From assembly GCF_017916475.1 (NCBI RefSeq), contig NZ_JAFMTB010000001.1, positions 496,001 through 560,000 of the forward strand: a DNA stretch of 64,000 nucleotides, given 5' to 3'. Source of the stretch: Patulibacter sp. SYSU D01012. Lineage in GTDB: Bacteria > Actinomycetota > Thermoleophilia > Solirubrobacterales > Solirubrobacteraceae. The notes below the pieces were generated by a model, which saw only the letters and a list, made by a program, of their open reading frames with translations, did not search any database and had not been told where the DNA came from. How positions within the stretch are numbered: the stretch's first letter is position 1; every line of letters starts with the position of its first letter. This document shows, in pieces, positions 42,992 through 51,954 of this stretch. A program made the position numbers and the translations under genes.

Positions 42992-43052
42992 GTTCGGCGG
43001 TCGCCGAACCCGCTCCACCACGGACGATCCGGGCGGCCGAACCACCGTTCGG
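42992..43052. promoter_or_regulatory. Two hairpin-forming palindromes with GTTCGG half-sites
   Basis: GTTCGGCG/CGCCGAAC (42992-42999 and 43002-43009) and CCGAAC/GTTCGG (43037-43042 and 43047-43052) share the GTTCGG half-site, giving four copies in 61 bp. They lie in the divergent region between the antiporter and the giant secreted protein. A dimeric regulator could bind here; none is adjacent. Confidence 0.45.
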
Positions 43053-43129
43053 GCAGAAACGGGCCGCTCCGCCCCATTTCGGGTGGACGCCTGTGCGCTG
43101 AGCCCGTAGGCTGCCCGCGTTTTCCTACT

Positions 43130-43134
43130 GGAGG
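43130..43134 (+). promoter_or_regulatory. Ribosome binding site of the giant secreted protein
   Basis: GGAGG, seven bases before a GTG at 43142. It sets the start and shows that the very long frame open from 41378 is antisense to the antiporter and not translated. Confidence 0.8.
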
Positions 43135-43141
43135 TCTCGTA

Positions 43142-46018
43142 GTGCCGTTCACCGTCCCCCGATCAACGCCATCCGGCGCGCAGCGCCGACATCCGCTCGC
43201 CGTCGCGGCCGTCCTGCTGACCCTCGCCGCCGGGGCCGCGGGCGCGTCCGGCGCCGCGCCGGCGCCCGCGCACGCCGCGGAGGGCTACGGCATCACCGAC
43301 TTCGTCGCCGGCGTCGTCACCGACGAGGACGCCGACCGCAACGACGCGTCGAAGTACTTCACCGCCGCCGGCGGCCGGCCGACGTTCGGCGTCACCGAGT
43401 TCACGTTCGCCACCGACCCGCCGCCGGCGGACATGGCCGACGAGGACGGCGAGCCGAAGGGCAACACGAAGGACATCGAGGTCGACGTGCCGGCCGGCCT
43501 GACGCCGAACCCGACGGCGTTCCCGACCTGCACGAACCAGCAGCTGTCCAACATGGACCTGGTCCTCAACGAGGAGCAGACGGCCGGCTTCCCGAGGACC
43601 GGCCCCGAGGGCTGGTGCCCGCCCGCGTCCCAGATCGGCGTGCAGTACCTGCGCGTCAAGGGCACCATCTCCGGGTTCGTCCGGACGACGCTGACCGTGA
43701 AGCTGCCGCTCTACAACATGGAGCGCGGCCGCGATCAGGTCGGCCGGTTCGCGTTCAACCCGCGCATGGCGCCGCTGTCGTTCGTCCTCGACGGCAACCT
43801 CGACCGCGTCGACGTGGTCGGCGGGGTGCGGCCGTCGGACTCGGGCCTCTTCTTCCGGATCAGCGACCTGCCGAAGGACCCGGCCGTCATCTGGTCCAAG
43901 CTCGTCTTCTGGGGCGTCCCGGGCGATCCGTCGCACGACGCCGACCGTCGGGCCGCGGGACTCAAGCTGCCCGGCACCACCGAGTTCATCCTGGATCCCG
44001 ACGGCTACCCCGGCGGCGTCGCGGTCGACGACCGGACGACGGCCTTCCTGTCGAACCCGACGTCGTGCGCCGGCAAGCAGACCACGTACCTGCGCACGGA
44101 GTCCTACGACGGCGACCGCGCCGCGACCGAGTACACGACGCCGGTCGGCGCCTCCGGCTGCGACGCGGTGCCGTTCGCGCCGAAGGTCAGCTTCGGCGAG
44201 AGCGCGCTGCAGGCCGACGCGCCGACGCCGCTGTCGGTGCGCCTGGACGTGCCGCAGTCGCAGGACGCCGGTGACCTGGCGACCGCGCACGTCAAGCGCG
44301 TCGCGCTGACGCTGCCCCCGGGCATGACGATCAGCCCGTCCGCGGCCAACGGCCTGGAGGTCTGCTCCGACGACCAGCTCGCGGCCGGCACCATCCGACC
44401 CGTCGCCTGCCCCGCCGCCTCGAAGGTCGGGCGGACCACGATCACCTCGCCGGTGCTCGACGACCCGCTCGAGGGCGCGATCTACGTGGGCGAGCCGAAG
44501 CCGGGGCAGCGGTACCGGCTGTTCCTCGTCGCCGAGGGACGCGGCGTGACCATCCGCCTGAAGGGCGACGTGCAGGCCGACCCGGACACCGGGCAGCTGA
44601 CCGCCGTCTTCGACGACAACCCGCAGCTGCCGTTCTCGCGCCTGCGCCTGGACTTCGACGGCGGCGCCCGCGCGATCGTCGCGAGCCCGCAGACCTGCGG
44701 CACCGCCGAGGCCCGCGGCACGATGTCGCCCTGGTCGGGGGCCGCCGCCGTGCCCGTGGCGGCCGGCGCGCGCGTCGAGGGCTGCACGGGCCACGCGTTC
44801 GCGCCCACCCTGGGCGCGCGCTCGGGCAACGCCGTCGCCGGGCGGTACGCGCCCCTGCAGGTCGGGTTCGGCCGGCCGGACGGCCAGCAGTTCCTCTCGG
44901 GCGTCTCGGTCAAGCTGCCGCCGGGGATGACGGCGAAGGTCAAGGGCGTCCCGCAGTGCACGGACGCGCAGATCGCCACGCTCTCGTGCCCCGCTACGAG
45001 CCGCCTGGGCTCGGTCACCGTCAACGCCGGCCCCGGTGCACGCCCCTACGCGCTGTCGGGTGACGTGTACTTCACCGGCGGCTACCGCGGTGCGCCGTAC
45101 GGCATGGTCGTGATGGTCCGGGCGATCGCCGGGCCGTACGACCTGGGCACCGTCGTGGTGCGCCAGGCGCTGCACATCGATCCCGACACGGCACAGGTGA
45201 CGGTCGCCAGCGACCCGCTGCCGCAGGTCGTCGGCGGCGTGCAGCTGCGCCTGCGCGACCTGGCGCTGACGATCGACCGGACGAACTTCGTCCGCAACCC
45301 GACGTCCTGCGCCCCGGCGCGGATCCACGCCGGCCTGACGTCGGCCGAGGGCGCGCAGGCCGGCCCGGTCGCCGACCTGGCGTTCACGGGCTGCGACCGG
45401 CTGGCGTTCGGCCCGCGCGTGTCGCTGCGGCTGGACAACCGCAGGGCCACGCGCAAGCTCGACGCGCAGCGCCTGACGGTCAAGGTCAAGCAGTCCGAGA
45501 GCGAGGCGGGCATCCGCTCGACCCGCGTGACGCTGCCGAAGGCGCTGGCGCTGTCGGCGAAGAACGCGAAGGGGCTGTGCAAGCCGGAGGAGGCGAAGGC
45601 CGACCGGTGCCCGAAGGCCTCGATCGTGGGCTACGCGTCGGCGGACACGACGATCCTGGAGCGGCCGCTGAAGGGGCCGGTCTACTTCGTCGAGGGGCTG
45701 CGCACCACCGCGGACGGCCGCCAGGTCAAGACGCTGCCGAACCTCTACATCCCGCTCCGCGGCGAGGTGACGGTCAAGCTGCGGGCCACGACCGACGTGC
45801 GCGACGGTCGCCTCGTCACGACGCTGCCGGCGATCCCGGACGCGCCGATCCGCACGTTCGCGATGACGATCAACGGCGGCAAGCACGGCATCCTGCAGGC
45901 CACGCAGGACGTGTGCACCGGCCGGGCGCCGCGGGCCGACGTGCGGTTCGGCGGGTACGCCGGCCGCACGGTGGACCGCACCGCGGCGCTGCGGCGCGCC
46001 TGCCGCGCCGGCCGCTAG
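43142..46018 (+). CDS. Giant secreted protein with four repeated Cys-paired modules
   Basis: Exported protein of 958 aa with signal peptide ending near residue 46 (PAHA). Four modules repeat the order LPPGM-like strand, Cys, CP..S..G, L.G..Y, then NPTSC and GC....F.P. LPPGM equivalents are at about 116, 391, 592 and 797. Cysteines recur at 130/159, 408/423, 606/616 and 813/823, with NPTSC-type cysteines at 309, 519, 723 and 925. Beta-rich, no sortase signal or C-terminal membrane anchor. Similar proteins are numerous in Solirubrobacterales; function unknown, perhaps a surface or adhesive layer. Confidence 0.9.
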   Translation: MPFTVPRSTPSGAQRRHPLAVAAVLLTLAAGAAGASGAAPAPAHAAEGYGITDFVAGVVTDEDADRNDASKYFTAAGGRPTFGVTEFTFATDPPPADMADEDGEPKGNTKDIEVDVPAGLTPNPTAFPTCTNQQLSNMDLVLNEEQTAGFPRTGPEGWCPPASQIGVQYLRVKGTISGFVRTTLTVKLPLYNMERGRDQVGRFAFNPRMAPLSFVLDGNLDRVDVVGGVRPSDSGLFFRISDLPKDPAVIWSKLVFWGVPGDPSHDADRRAAGLKLPGTTEFILDPDGYPGGVAVDDRTTAFLSNPTSCAGKQTTYLRTESYDGDRAATEYTTPVGASGCDAVPFAPKVSFGESALQADAPTPLSVRLDVPQSQDAGDLATAHVKRVALTLPPGMTISPSAANGLEVCSDDQLAAGTIRPVACPAASKVGRTTITSPVLDDPLEGAIYVGEPKPGQRYRLFLVAEGRGVTIRLKGDVQADPDTGQLTAVFDDNPQLPFSRLRLDFDGGARAIVASPQTCGTAEARGTMSPWSGAAAVPVAAGARVEGCTGHAFAPTLGARSGNAVAGRYAPLQVGFGRPDGQQFLSGVSVKLPPGMTAKVKGVPQCTDAQIATLSCPATSRLGSVTVNAGPGARPYALSGDVYFTGGYRGAPYGMVVMVRAIAGPYDLGTVVVRQALHIDPDTAQVTVASDPLPQVVGGVQLRLRDLALTIDRTNFVRNPTSCAPARIHAGLTSAEGAQAGPVADLAFTGCDRLAFGPRVSLRLDNRRATRKLDAQRLTVKVKQSESEAGIRSTRVTLPKALALSAKNAKGLCKPEEAKADRCPKASIVGYASADTTILERPLKGPVYFVEGLRTTADGRQVKTLPNLYIPLRGEVTVKLRATTDVRDGRLVTTLPAIPDAPIRTFAMTINGGKHGILQATQDVCTGRAPRADVRFGGYAGRTVDRTAALRRACRAGR

Positions 46019-46611
46019 TCCCCGGACGGCGGCGACGGATCGTCGCCGCCGTCCGGCTCGCCGCAGGGCGCCGCCTGCCGCGGCGGCCCGGCGAGCCCGC
46101 GCAGCGCGACGTCCCGGAGGACGTCGCGCTCGCCCGCCGGGGCGGCGTGCAGCCCCCGGGCCAGCTCGGCCACGGCGTCCGCGGTGACGTCGGGGCGCAC
46201 GACGCCGGCGTCCTGCGCCCGGCGCAGCGGCGCGGCGAGCGCCTCGGCGGCGTCCGTGCGCCAGCGGGCGGCCAGCGCGTCGTCGCTGCGCACCAGGCGA
46301 TCGAGCAGCGCCGCGTCGGCGTGCGACAGGGCGTCGGCCCGGCAGAAGGCCGCCACGAACGCGGCCCACGGGTCGTCCGGGGCGCGGGCGGCGTCGTCCC
46401 CGAGCTCGGCGGCCAGCTCGTCCAGCACCGCCTCGAGCAGCACCGCGCGGGTGGGGAAGTGCCGGTAGAACGTCGTGCTGCCGACCTCGGCCGCGCGCAC
46501 GACGCGGTCCAGCGGCGCGTCCGCCCCGTCGCGCCCGAGCACCGCCCGCGCCGCCGCGACGATGCGGGAGCGGTTGCGCTGCGCGTCGCGACGGACCATG
46601 GCGCGCTGCAT
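46015..46611 (-). CDS. TetR-family transcriptional regulator
   Basis: Protein of 198 aa. Helix-turn-helix: RSRIVAAARAVLGRDGADAP then RVVRAAEVGSTTFYRHFPTRAVLLEAV. The ligand domain is Ala-rich, as in many GC-rich genomes. A second ATG at 46599 is equally possible. Its stop shares the CTAG palindrome with the stop of the giant secreted protein, so the two genes converge with a 4-bp overlap. It is divergent from the aminotransferase gene and might regulate it. Confidence 0.88.
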   Translation of the reverse strand: MQRAMVRRDAQRNRSRIVAAARAVLGRDGADAPLDRVVRAAEVGSTTFYRHFPTRAVLLEAVLDELAAELGDDAARAPDDPWAAFVAAFCRADALSHADAALLDRLVRSDDALAARWRTDAAEALAAPLRRAQDAGVVRPDVTADAVAELARGLHAAPAGERDVLRDVALRGLAGPPRQAAPCGEPDGGDDPSPPSGD

Positions 46612-46702
46612 ACCCGGGAATCCGGGCCCGGAATCCCGACGGCGGACCGTCGTACGGCGTACGGCGAGCGGCGTTCCCGCCCGGGGCTGCCAAGATCGGC
46701 CC

Positions 46703-47806
46703 ATGACGCGCCTCGTCTCGGCCCTGCTCGACCCGCCGCCCCTGACCGCGGAGCGCTTCGCGTCCATCGAGCGCGACGTCGCCCGCGTCCTGGGCACCGA
46801 GCGCGACGTCGTGGTGCTGCAGGCCGAGGCGATCCTGGCCCTCGAGGCGGCCGCCCGCGGCCTGGGCGTCGCCGGGACGACGTGCCTGAACGTCATCACC
46901 GGGCCGTACGGCGCGCACTTCGGCGAGTGGCTCGCCGCGGGCGGCGCCGAGGTCGTCGACCTGGAGATCCCGCTCGAGCGCGCGGTCGCCGCGGACGAGA
47001 TCGCCGCGGTCCTGCGGGCGCGCCCCGAGATCACGGTGCTGTCGTTCGTCCACGCCGAGGTGTCGACGGGCACGGCCAACCCGCTCGCGGAGATCGCGGC
47101 GGTCGCGCGCGAGCACGACGTCCTGACGGTCGTGGACTCCGTCGCGGCGATCGGCGGCCACCCGCTGCCGATCGACGAGCTGGGCCTGGACGTCGTGATG
47201 GTCGGACCGCAGAAGGCGCTCGGCGGCCCGGCCGGCGTGTCCGCGCTGACCGTGAGCCCGCGCGCGTGGGAGGCGCTCGCCGCGGCGCCGGCCCCCTGGC
47301 GCGGGTCGATCCTGTCGCTGCTGGACTGGAAGGAGCGCTGGATCGACGCCGACCGGACGGCGATCCCGGGCACCCCGTCGCCGCTCGAGATGTACGGGCT
47401 GGAGGCCGCGTGCGCCCGGCTGCTCGAGGAGGGGATGGACGCGGTGGTCGCGCGCCACGAGCGGGTCTCGCGCGCCTGCCGCGCGGGCGTCGCCGGGCTC
47501 GGCGCCCCGCTGTGGGTGGCCGAGGACGCCCAGGCCTCTCGCCTGACGACGGCCGTCCGGCTGCCCGACGGCGTGGACCGCGCGGCGCTCGTCGACCGCG
47601 CCCGCGAGGCCTACGGGGTGGCGCTCACCCCCGGCGGCGGCGCGCTGCGCGACGTCATGGTGCGCATCGACCACATGGGCCCGGCCGCCGCCCCGGCGAC
47701 GGTGCTCGCGGGGGTCGCGGCGCTCGGCGGCGCGCTGCGCGACCTGGGCGCGGACGTCGACCCCGGCGCGGGCACGGCCGCCGCCCTGGCCGCGCTGGCC
47801 GGCTGA
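46703..47806 (+). CDS. Class V aminotransferase (serine/alanine-glyoxylate type)
   Basis: PLP enzyme of 367 aa. Asp of the cofactor site is in TVVDSVAAIGG, and the Schiff-base Lys is in VMVGPQKALGGPAG. HAEVSTGTANPL matches the substrate/phosphate site of alanine-glyoxylate or serine-pyruvate aminotransferases. Length is typical. It precedes the polyamine-type transporter by 107 bp; whether it degrades what the transporter imports is an inference. Confidence 0.9.
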   Translation: MTRLVSALLDPPPLTAERFASIERDVARVLGTERDVVVLQAEAILALEAAARGLGVAGTTCLNVITGPYGAHFGEWLAAGGAEVVDLEIPLERAVAADEIAAVLRARPEITVLSFVHAEVSTGTANPLAEIAAVAREHDVLTVVDSVAAIGGHPLPIDELGLDVVMVGPQKALGGPAGVSALTVSPRAWEALAAAPAPWRGSILSLLDWKERWIDADRTAIPGTPSPLEMYGLEAACARLLEEGMDAVVARHERVSRACRAGVAGLGAPLWVAEDAQASRLTTAVRLPDGVDRAALVDRAREAYGVALTPGGGALRDVMVRIDHMGPAAAPATVLAGVAALGGALRDLGADVDPGAGTAAALAALAG

Positions 47807-47839
47807 GGGCGGCCAGCCGAGCCGCGCGCCCGGCAATGG

Positions 47840-47868
47840 TCGTTTTCGGATCGGGTTCGTCGTATATT
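47840..47868 (+). promoter_or_regulatory. Possible promoter of the pot operon
   Basis: An AT-rich island with TATATT at 47863-47868 stands out in a GC-rich gap, 45 bp before the potA start. A TCGTTT-like -35 element lies about 17 bp upstream. The match is weak and based only on composition and position. Confidence 0.35.
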
Positions 47869-47913
47869 GCTGGTGATGCGGGGATCACGAGTCCAGCGGT
47901 CGCGGACCGCGCC

Positions 47914-49026
47914 ATGACCGGCGGCGCGGTCGAGCTGCGCGCGGTCACGCGCCGCTACCGCGGCGTCGCGGCGGTGGACGACGTCTCGCTGGCCGTGGCG
48001 GCCGGCGAGTTCGTCGCCGTGCTGGGCCCCAGCGGCAGCGGCAAGACGACGACGATGCGCCTGATCGGCGGCTTCGAGCACCCCGACGCAGGCACGGTCC
48101 ACATCGCGGGCCGCGACGTCACCGACGTGCCGGCGTCGCGGCGGGACGTGCACACGGTCTTCCAGAGCTACGGGCTGTTCCCGCACCTGAGCGTCGTCGA
48201 CAACGTCGCGTACGCGCTGCGGATGCGCGGCGTGCGGAAGGCCGAGCGGCGGGCGCGGGCCCGCGAGGCGCTCGCCCTCGTCCAGCTCGCCGGCGTCGAC
48301 GATCGCCGCCCCGGCCAGCTGTCCGGCGGCATGCAGCAGCGCGTCGCGCTCGCCCGCGCGCTGGCGGGCCGCCCCAGCGTCCTGCTCCTCGACGAGCCGC
48401 TCGGCGCCCTGGACCGCAAGCTCCGCGAGGACATGCAGGTCGAGCTGCGGCGCATCCACCGCGAGGTCGGCGCCACGTTCGTCTACGTCACGCACGACCA
48501 GGAGGAGGCGCTCGGCATGGCCGACCGCCTCGTCGTCATGCGCGGCGGGCGGATCGAGCAGCTCGGCGCCCCCGGCGACGTCTACGACGCGCCGGCGAGC
48601 CTGTGGACGGCGGACTTCGTCGGCTCGAGCACGCAGATCCCCGGGACCGTGGCGGCCGACGCGCCCGGGATCGTCCAGACGGACGTCGCGCGCCTGCGCG
48701 TGGCCGATCCCTCCGCCCTCGGCGCGGCCGGCAGCCGGGCGGTCGTCGTCGTCCGCCCCGAGCACGTGCGCGTGCGGGCCGCCGACGCGGGCGAGCCGCC
48801 CGAGCCCAACCGCGTGCGCGCCCGCGTCGAGGAGACGGTCCTCGTCGGCGCGCAGCTCAAGGTCGTCGCCGTCACGCCCGGCGGCCTGCGGCTGACCGCG
48901 CGCGTCGACCGCGACGGCGCCGCGCCCGGCCCGGGCGCCGAGGCGTGGCTGTCGTGGCCCGCCGAGCGCACGCTCGTCTTCCCGGCCCCCATCTCCACCG
49001 ATCCCGATCCCGGAGCAGCAGCATGA
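47914..49026 (+). CDS. potA: Spermidine/putrescine-type ABC transporter ATPase
   Basis: ATPase of 370 aa. Walker A GPSGSGKTT at 38-46, signature LSGGMQQRVALARAL, Walker B VLLLDEPLGALD and switch His THDQEEAL. A TOBE regulatory domain fills the last 120 residues (VVVVRPEHVRVR and after). First gene of potA-D-B-C. ATGA overlap with potD. Confidence 0.94.
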   Translation: MTGGAVELRAVTRRYRGVAAVDDVSLAVAAGEFVAVLGPSGSGKTTTMRLIGGFEHPDAGTVHIAGRDVTDVPASRRDVHTVFQSYGLFPHLSVVDNVAYALRMRGVRKAERRARAREALALVQLAGVDDRRPGQLSGGMQQRVALARALAGRPSVLLLDEPLGALDRKLREDMQVELRRIHREVGATFVYVTHDQEEALGMADRLVVMRGGRIEQLGAPGDVYDAPASLWTADFVGSSTQIPGTVAADAPGIVQTDVARLRVADPSALGAAGSRAVVVVRPEHVRVRAADAGEPPEPNRVRARVEETVLVGAQLKVVAVTPGGLRLTARVDRDGAAPGPGAEAWLSWPAERTLVFPAPISTDPDPGAAA

Positions 49027-50180
49027 CCAGCACGCGTCCATCCCGGCCGTCCTTCGACGGCACCCGCCGCAGCTTCCTCGCGGCCACCGGCGTCGCGGGG
49101 GCCGCGGCGTTCCTGGCCGCCTGCGGGGGCGACGACGGCGGCGCCACGAGCACCCGCACGGGGGGCGCGGCGGCCTCGGGCGGCACCGGCCTGGTGAAGG
49201 GCGGCGAGCTGAACGTCTACTCGTGGCCGGACTACTTCGCGAAGGAGAACCTGGCGGCCTACCGCAAGGCGACGGGCACGAAGCTGAACGTCACGACCTA
49301 CGCCGACAACGACACGCTCTTCGCCAAGCTCAACGCCGCCGGCGGCTCGGGCTACGACCTCGTCATCCCCAGCTCGGGCTACGTCCAGCAGCTCGCGGGG
49401 CGCGGCAAGCTCGAGAAGCTCGACCACGCGCGCCTGCCCCTGGACACGCTCGACCCGTCGCTCCTGGACAAGGAGTACGACCCGGGCAACGCGTACTCCG
49501 TGCCGAAGGACTGGGGCGTCCTGGGCGTCGTCTACGACCCCGCCGCGGTCGGCGGCCGGATCGCCACGTGGCAGGACGTGCTCGACGCGGGCGCCAAGCC
49601 GGGCGTCAGCGGCAAGGTGCGCCTGGGCAGCTCGGGCTACCAGACGGTCGGCGTCGCCCTGTGGGCGGGCGGCGGCCGGGTGAACACCACGGACGAGGCC
49701 GAGATCCGCCGCGCCGGCGACACGATGAAGGGCTTCGTCCGCCACGTGAAGACGTTCGACGCCTTCGACGCGGACGCCGTGGCGAAGGGCACGATCGTCC
49801 TCTCCACCTGCAACCAGTCGCAGGCGCGCAACGCGATCCTGCAGAACCCGAAGCTGGAGTTCGTCATCCCCGGGCCCCGCAGCGAGCTGTGGGTCGACTG
49901 CTACGCCATCCCGGCCGGGGCGCCGAACCAGGCCCAGGCGTACTCGTTCCTGAACTTCCTGCTGCAGCCGAAGCGCCAGGTCACCGACACCGAGTTCATC
50001 GGCTACCCCGCCGCGCTGAAGGGCCTGGAGCAGCGCCTGCCGCGGAGCACGAAGGAGCGCGACCTGATCTTCGGCGGCAAGGACGCCGACCTGGACGCGC
50101 TCGAGACGTACGTCGTGAACCCGAAGACCGCGCAGCTGTACTCGGACCTGCAGAGCGAGCTGCAGGCCGCCGCGGCCTGA
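49023..50180 (+). CDS. potD: Polyamine-type substrate-binding lipoprotein
   Basis: Protein of 385 aa. The N-terminus carries a Tat-type motif TRRSFLAATG and a lipobox ending in Cys34 (LAACGG), so it should be folded before export and then anchored. The body is a PotD/PotF-like periplasmic binding protein: LNVYSWPDYF, SGYDLVIPSSGYVQQL, YSVPKDWGVLGVVYD. Conserved acidic residues for polyamine amines are partly visible (YSWPDY, WVDCYAIP). The exact ligand cannot be told. Confidence 0.93.
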   Translation: MTSTRPSRPSFDGTRRSFLAATGVAGAAAFLAACGGDDGGATSTRTGGAAASGGTGLVKGGELNVYSWPDYFAKENLAAYRKATGTKLNVTTYADNDTLFAKLNAAGGSGYDLVIPSSGYVQQLAGRGKLEKLDHARLPLDTLDPSLLDKEYDPGNAYSVPKDWGVLGVVYDPAAVGGRIATWQDVLDAGAKPGVSGKVRLGSSGYQTVGVALWAGGGRVNTTDEAEIRRAGDTMKGFVRHVKTFDAFDADAVAKGTIVLSTCNQSQARNAILQNPKLEFVIPGPRSELWVDCYAIPAGAPNQAQAYSFLNFLLQPKRQVTDTEFIGYPAALKGLEQRLPRSTKERDLIFGGKDADLDALETYVVNPKTAQLYSDLQSELQAAAA

Positions 50181-50183
50181 GCC

Positions 50184-51050
50184 GTGCGGCGGCACCGCGA
50201 CACGCCAGGGCCGCGGTGGGGCGTCGACCTCGCCGCGGCGGTGCCGCTCGTCTGGCTGGCGGCGCTGTTCGTCGTCCCGCTCGGCTTCACCGTCGTCTAC
50301 GCCTTCGGCCGCTCCGTCTTCGGCGCGGTCGAGCTGGGCCTCACGCTCGACAACTTCCGCATCGCGCTGTCGGGCTTCTACCTCGACGTGTTCCTGCGCT
50401 CGCTGCGGTTCGCGGCGCTCGGCACGCTGCTGTGCCTGCTCGTCGCGGTGCCCGTGGCGTACGTCCTGGCGCGCAAGGCGGGGCGCTGGCGCACGCCCCT
50501 GCTGCTGCTCGTCCTGGTCCCGTACCTGACGAGCTTCCTGCTGCGGATCCTCTCGTGGAAGATCCTGCTGGCGCCCGGCGGCCAGGTCGAGTGGCTGCTG
50601 AACGGGCTCGGGCTGCACGAGGGCCGCCTCGACGTGCTCTACACGCAGACGGCCGTCTTCGTCGGCATGGTCTACGGCTTCCTGCCGTTGATGGTGGTGC
50701 CGCTGTACGTCGCGTTCCTGCGGATCCCCGCCGCGACGCTCGAGGCCAGCGCGGACCTGGGCGCCGGGCGGCTGCGGACGTTCCTGCACGTCACCCTGCC
50801 GCTGGCCCGCCCCGGCGTCGCCACGGGCGTCCTGCTCGTCTACGTGCCGATGGCGGGCGAGGTCATCGTCCCCGACCTGCTCGGCGGCGGGAAGGGGATG
50901 CTCATGGGCGGGCTGATCAGCCGCCAGTACCTGCAGGCGCAGAACTACGCGCTCGGGTCGGCGATGGCCGTCCTGGTGCTCGTCGTCCTGGCGGCCGCGG
51001 TCGCGGTCCTCGCGCGGGTGACGCGCAGCTTCGACGAGGTCGGGCCGTGA
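50184..51050 (+). CDS. potB: Polyamine-type ABC transporter permease 1
   Basis: Permease of 288 aa from GTG, six helices, with the EAA loop for ATPase contact in LEASADLGAGRLRTFLHVTLPLARPG. Starts 4 bp after the potD stop and overlaps potC by GTGA. Confidence 0.93.
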   Translation: MRRHRDTPGPRWGVDLAAAVPLVWLAALFVVPLGFTVVYAFGRSVFGAVELGLTLDNFRIALSGFYLDVFLRSLRFAALGTLLCLLVAVPVAYVLARKAGRWRTPLLLLVLVPYLTSFLLRILSWKILLAPGGQVEWLLNGLGLHEGRLDVLYTQTAVFVGMVYGFLPLMVVPLYVAFLRIPAATLEASADLGAGRLRTFLHVTLPLARPGVATGVLLVYVPMAGEVIVPDLLGGGKGMLMGGLISRQYLQAQNYALGSAMAVLVLVVLAAAVAVLARVTRSFDEVGP

Positions 51051-51883
51051 GGCGCCTGCGCCGCCGGGCGCCCGACGCGGCGCTGGGGCTGGTGACGGCG
51101 CTCGCGCTCGTCTTCCTCTTCGCGCCCGTCGTGATCGCGGTCGTCTACGCGTTCAACCGGGGCGTGGCCGGCAAGCAGAGCGGCGACTTCACGGGGTTCA
51201 CGACGCACTGGTTCGCCGACGCGTGGGAGGACGAGACCATCCGCTCGGCCGTCGGCACCAGCCTGCGCGTCGCCGCGCTGGTGACCGTCGTGGCGGTCGG
51301 GCTCGGGGCCGCCACGGGGATCGCGATGGCGCGGCACCCGCGGGCGGGCGTGCGGCGGCTGCTGCAGGCGCTCGTGTACCTGCTCCTCGTGGTGCCCGAG
51401 GTGGTGCTCGGCGTCTCGCTGCTGCTCTTCTACACCAAGCTGCAGGCCACGCTGGGCACCCTGACGCTCGTCGCGGCGCACACCCCGTCGACGATCGCGG
51501 TGGTCGCGCTCGTCGTCCGTTCGCGCGTCCTGGCGCTCGACCGCAGCATCGAGGAGTCGGCCCGCGACCTGGGTGCGGCGGGCTGGCAGGTCGTGCGCGA
51601 CGTCCTGGTGCCCCAGCTGCGCCCCGCGCTCGTCGCCAGCGCCGTGCTGGCGTTCACCTACTCCTTCGACAACGTCGTCCTGTCGCAGTTCCTCACCACG
51701 CCGCAGGTCTCGACGCTGCCGGTCTACCTGTTCGGCACCGTCCACTACGGCACGGCCCCGACGGCCTACGCGGTGGCCGCGACGATGCTGGCGTTCACCT
51801 TCGCGCTCATGGCGCTGGCGGCGGTGGCCTACGTCGCGCTGAGCCGGCGGGCGGGCGCGGCGGCGCGGCCGCGCCGCGCGTGA
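51047..51883 (+). CDS. potC: Polyamine-type ABC transporter permease 2
   Basis: Permease of 278 aa, six helices, EAA loop IEESARDLGAAGWQVVRDVL. Last gene of the transporter operon; GTG start overlaps potB. The C-terminal tail is short and basic. Confidence 0.93.
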   Translation: MRRLRRRAPDAALGLVTALALVFLFAPVVIAVVYAFNRGVAGKQSGDFTGFTTHWFADAWEDETIRSAVGTSLRVAALVTVVAVGLGAATGIAMARHPRAGVRRLLQALVYLLLVVPEVVLGVSLLLFYTKLQATLGTLTLVAAHTPSTIAVVALVVRSRVLALDRSIEESARDLGAAGWQVVRDVLVPQLRPALVASAVLAFTYSFDNVVLSQFLTTPQVSTLPVYLFGTVHYGTAPTAYAVAATMLAFTFALMALAAVAYVALSRRAGAAARPRRA

Positions 51884-51954
51884 CGCGCGCCCGATCGCCC
51901 CGCCGATCGGCGACGGCGCTGGCGTGACGGGCGCGCGGCTGCGAGGCTCGGGGC

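Noticed and set aside
41378-43141. Upstream half of a 1546-aa frame as part of the giant secreted protein
   Set aside because: It is antisense to the antiporter; a clear GGAGG and signal peptide set the start at 43142.
45577-47913. Long plus-strand frame leading into potA
   Set aside because: It crosses the giant protein, TetR and aminotransferase genes in a wrong frame; potA starts at 47914.
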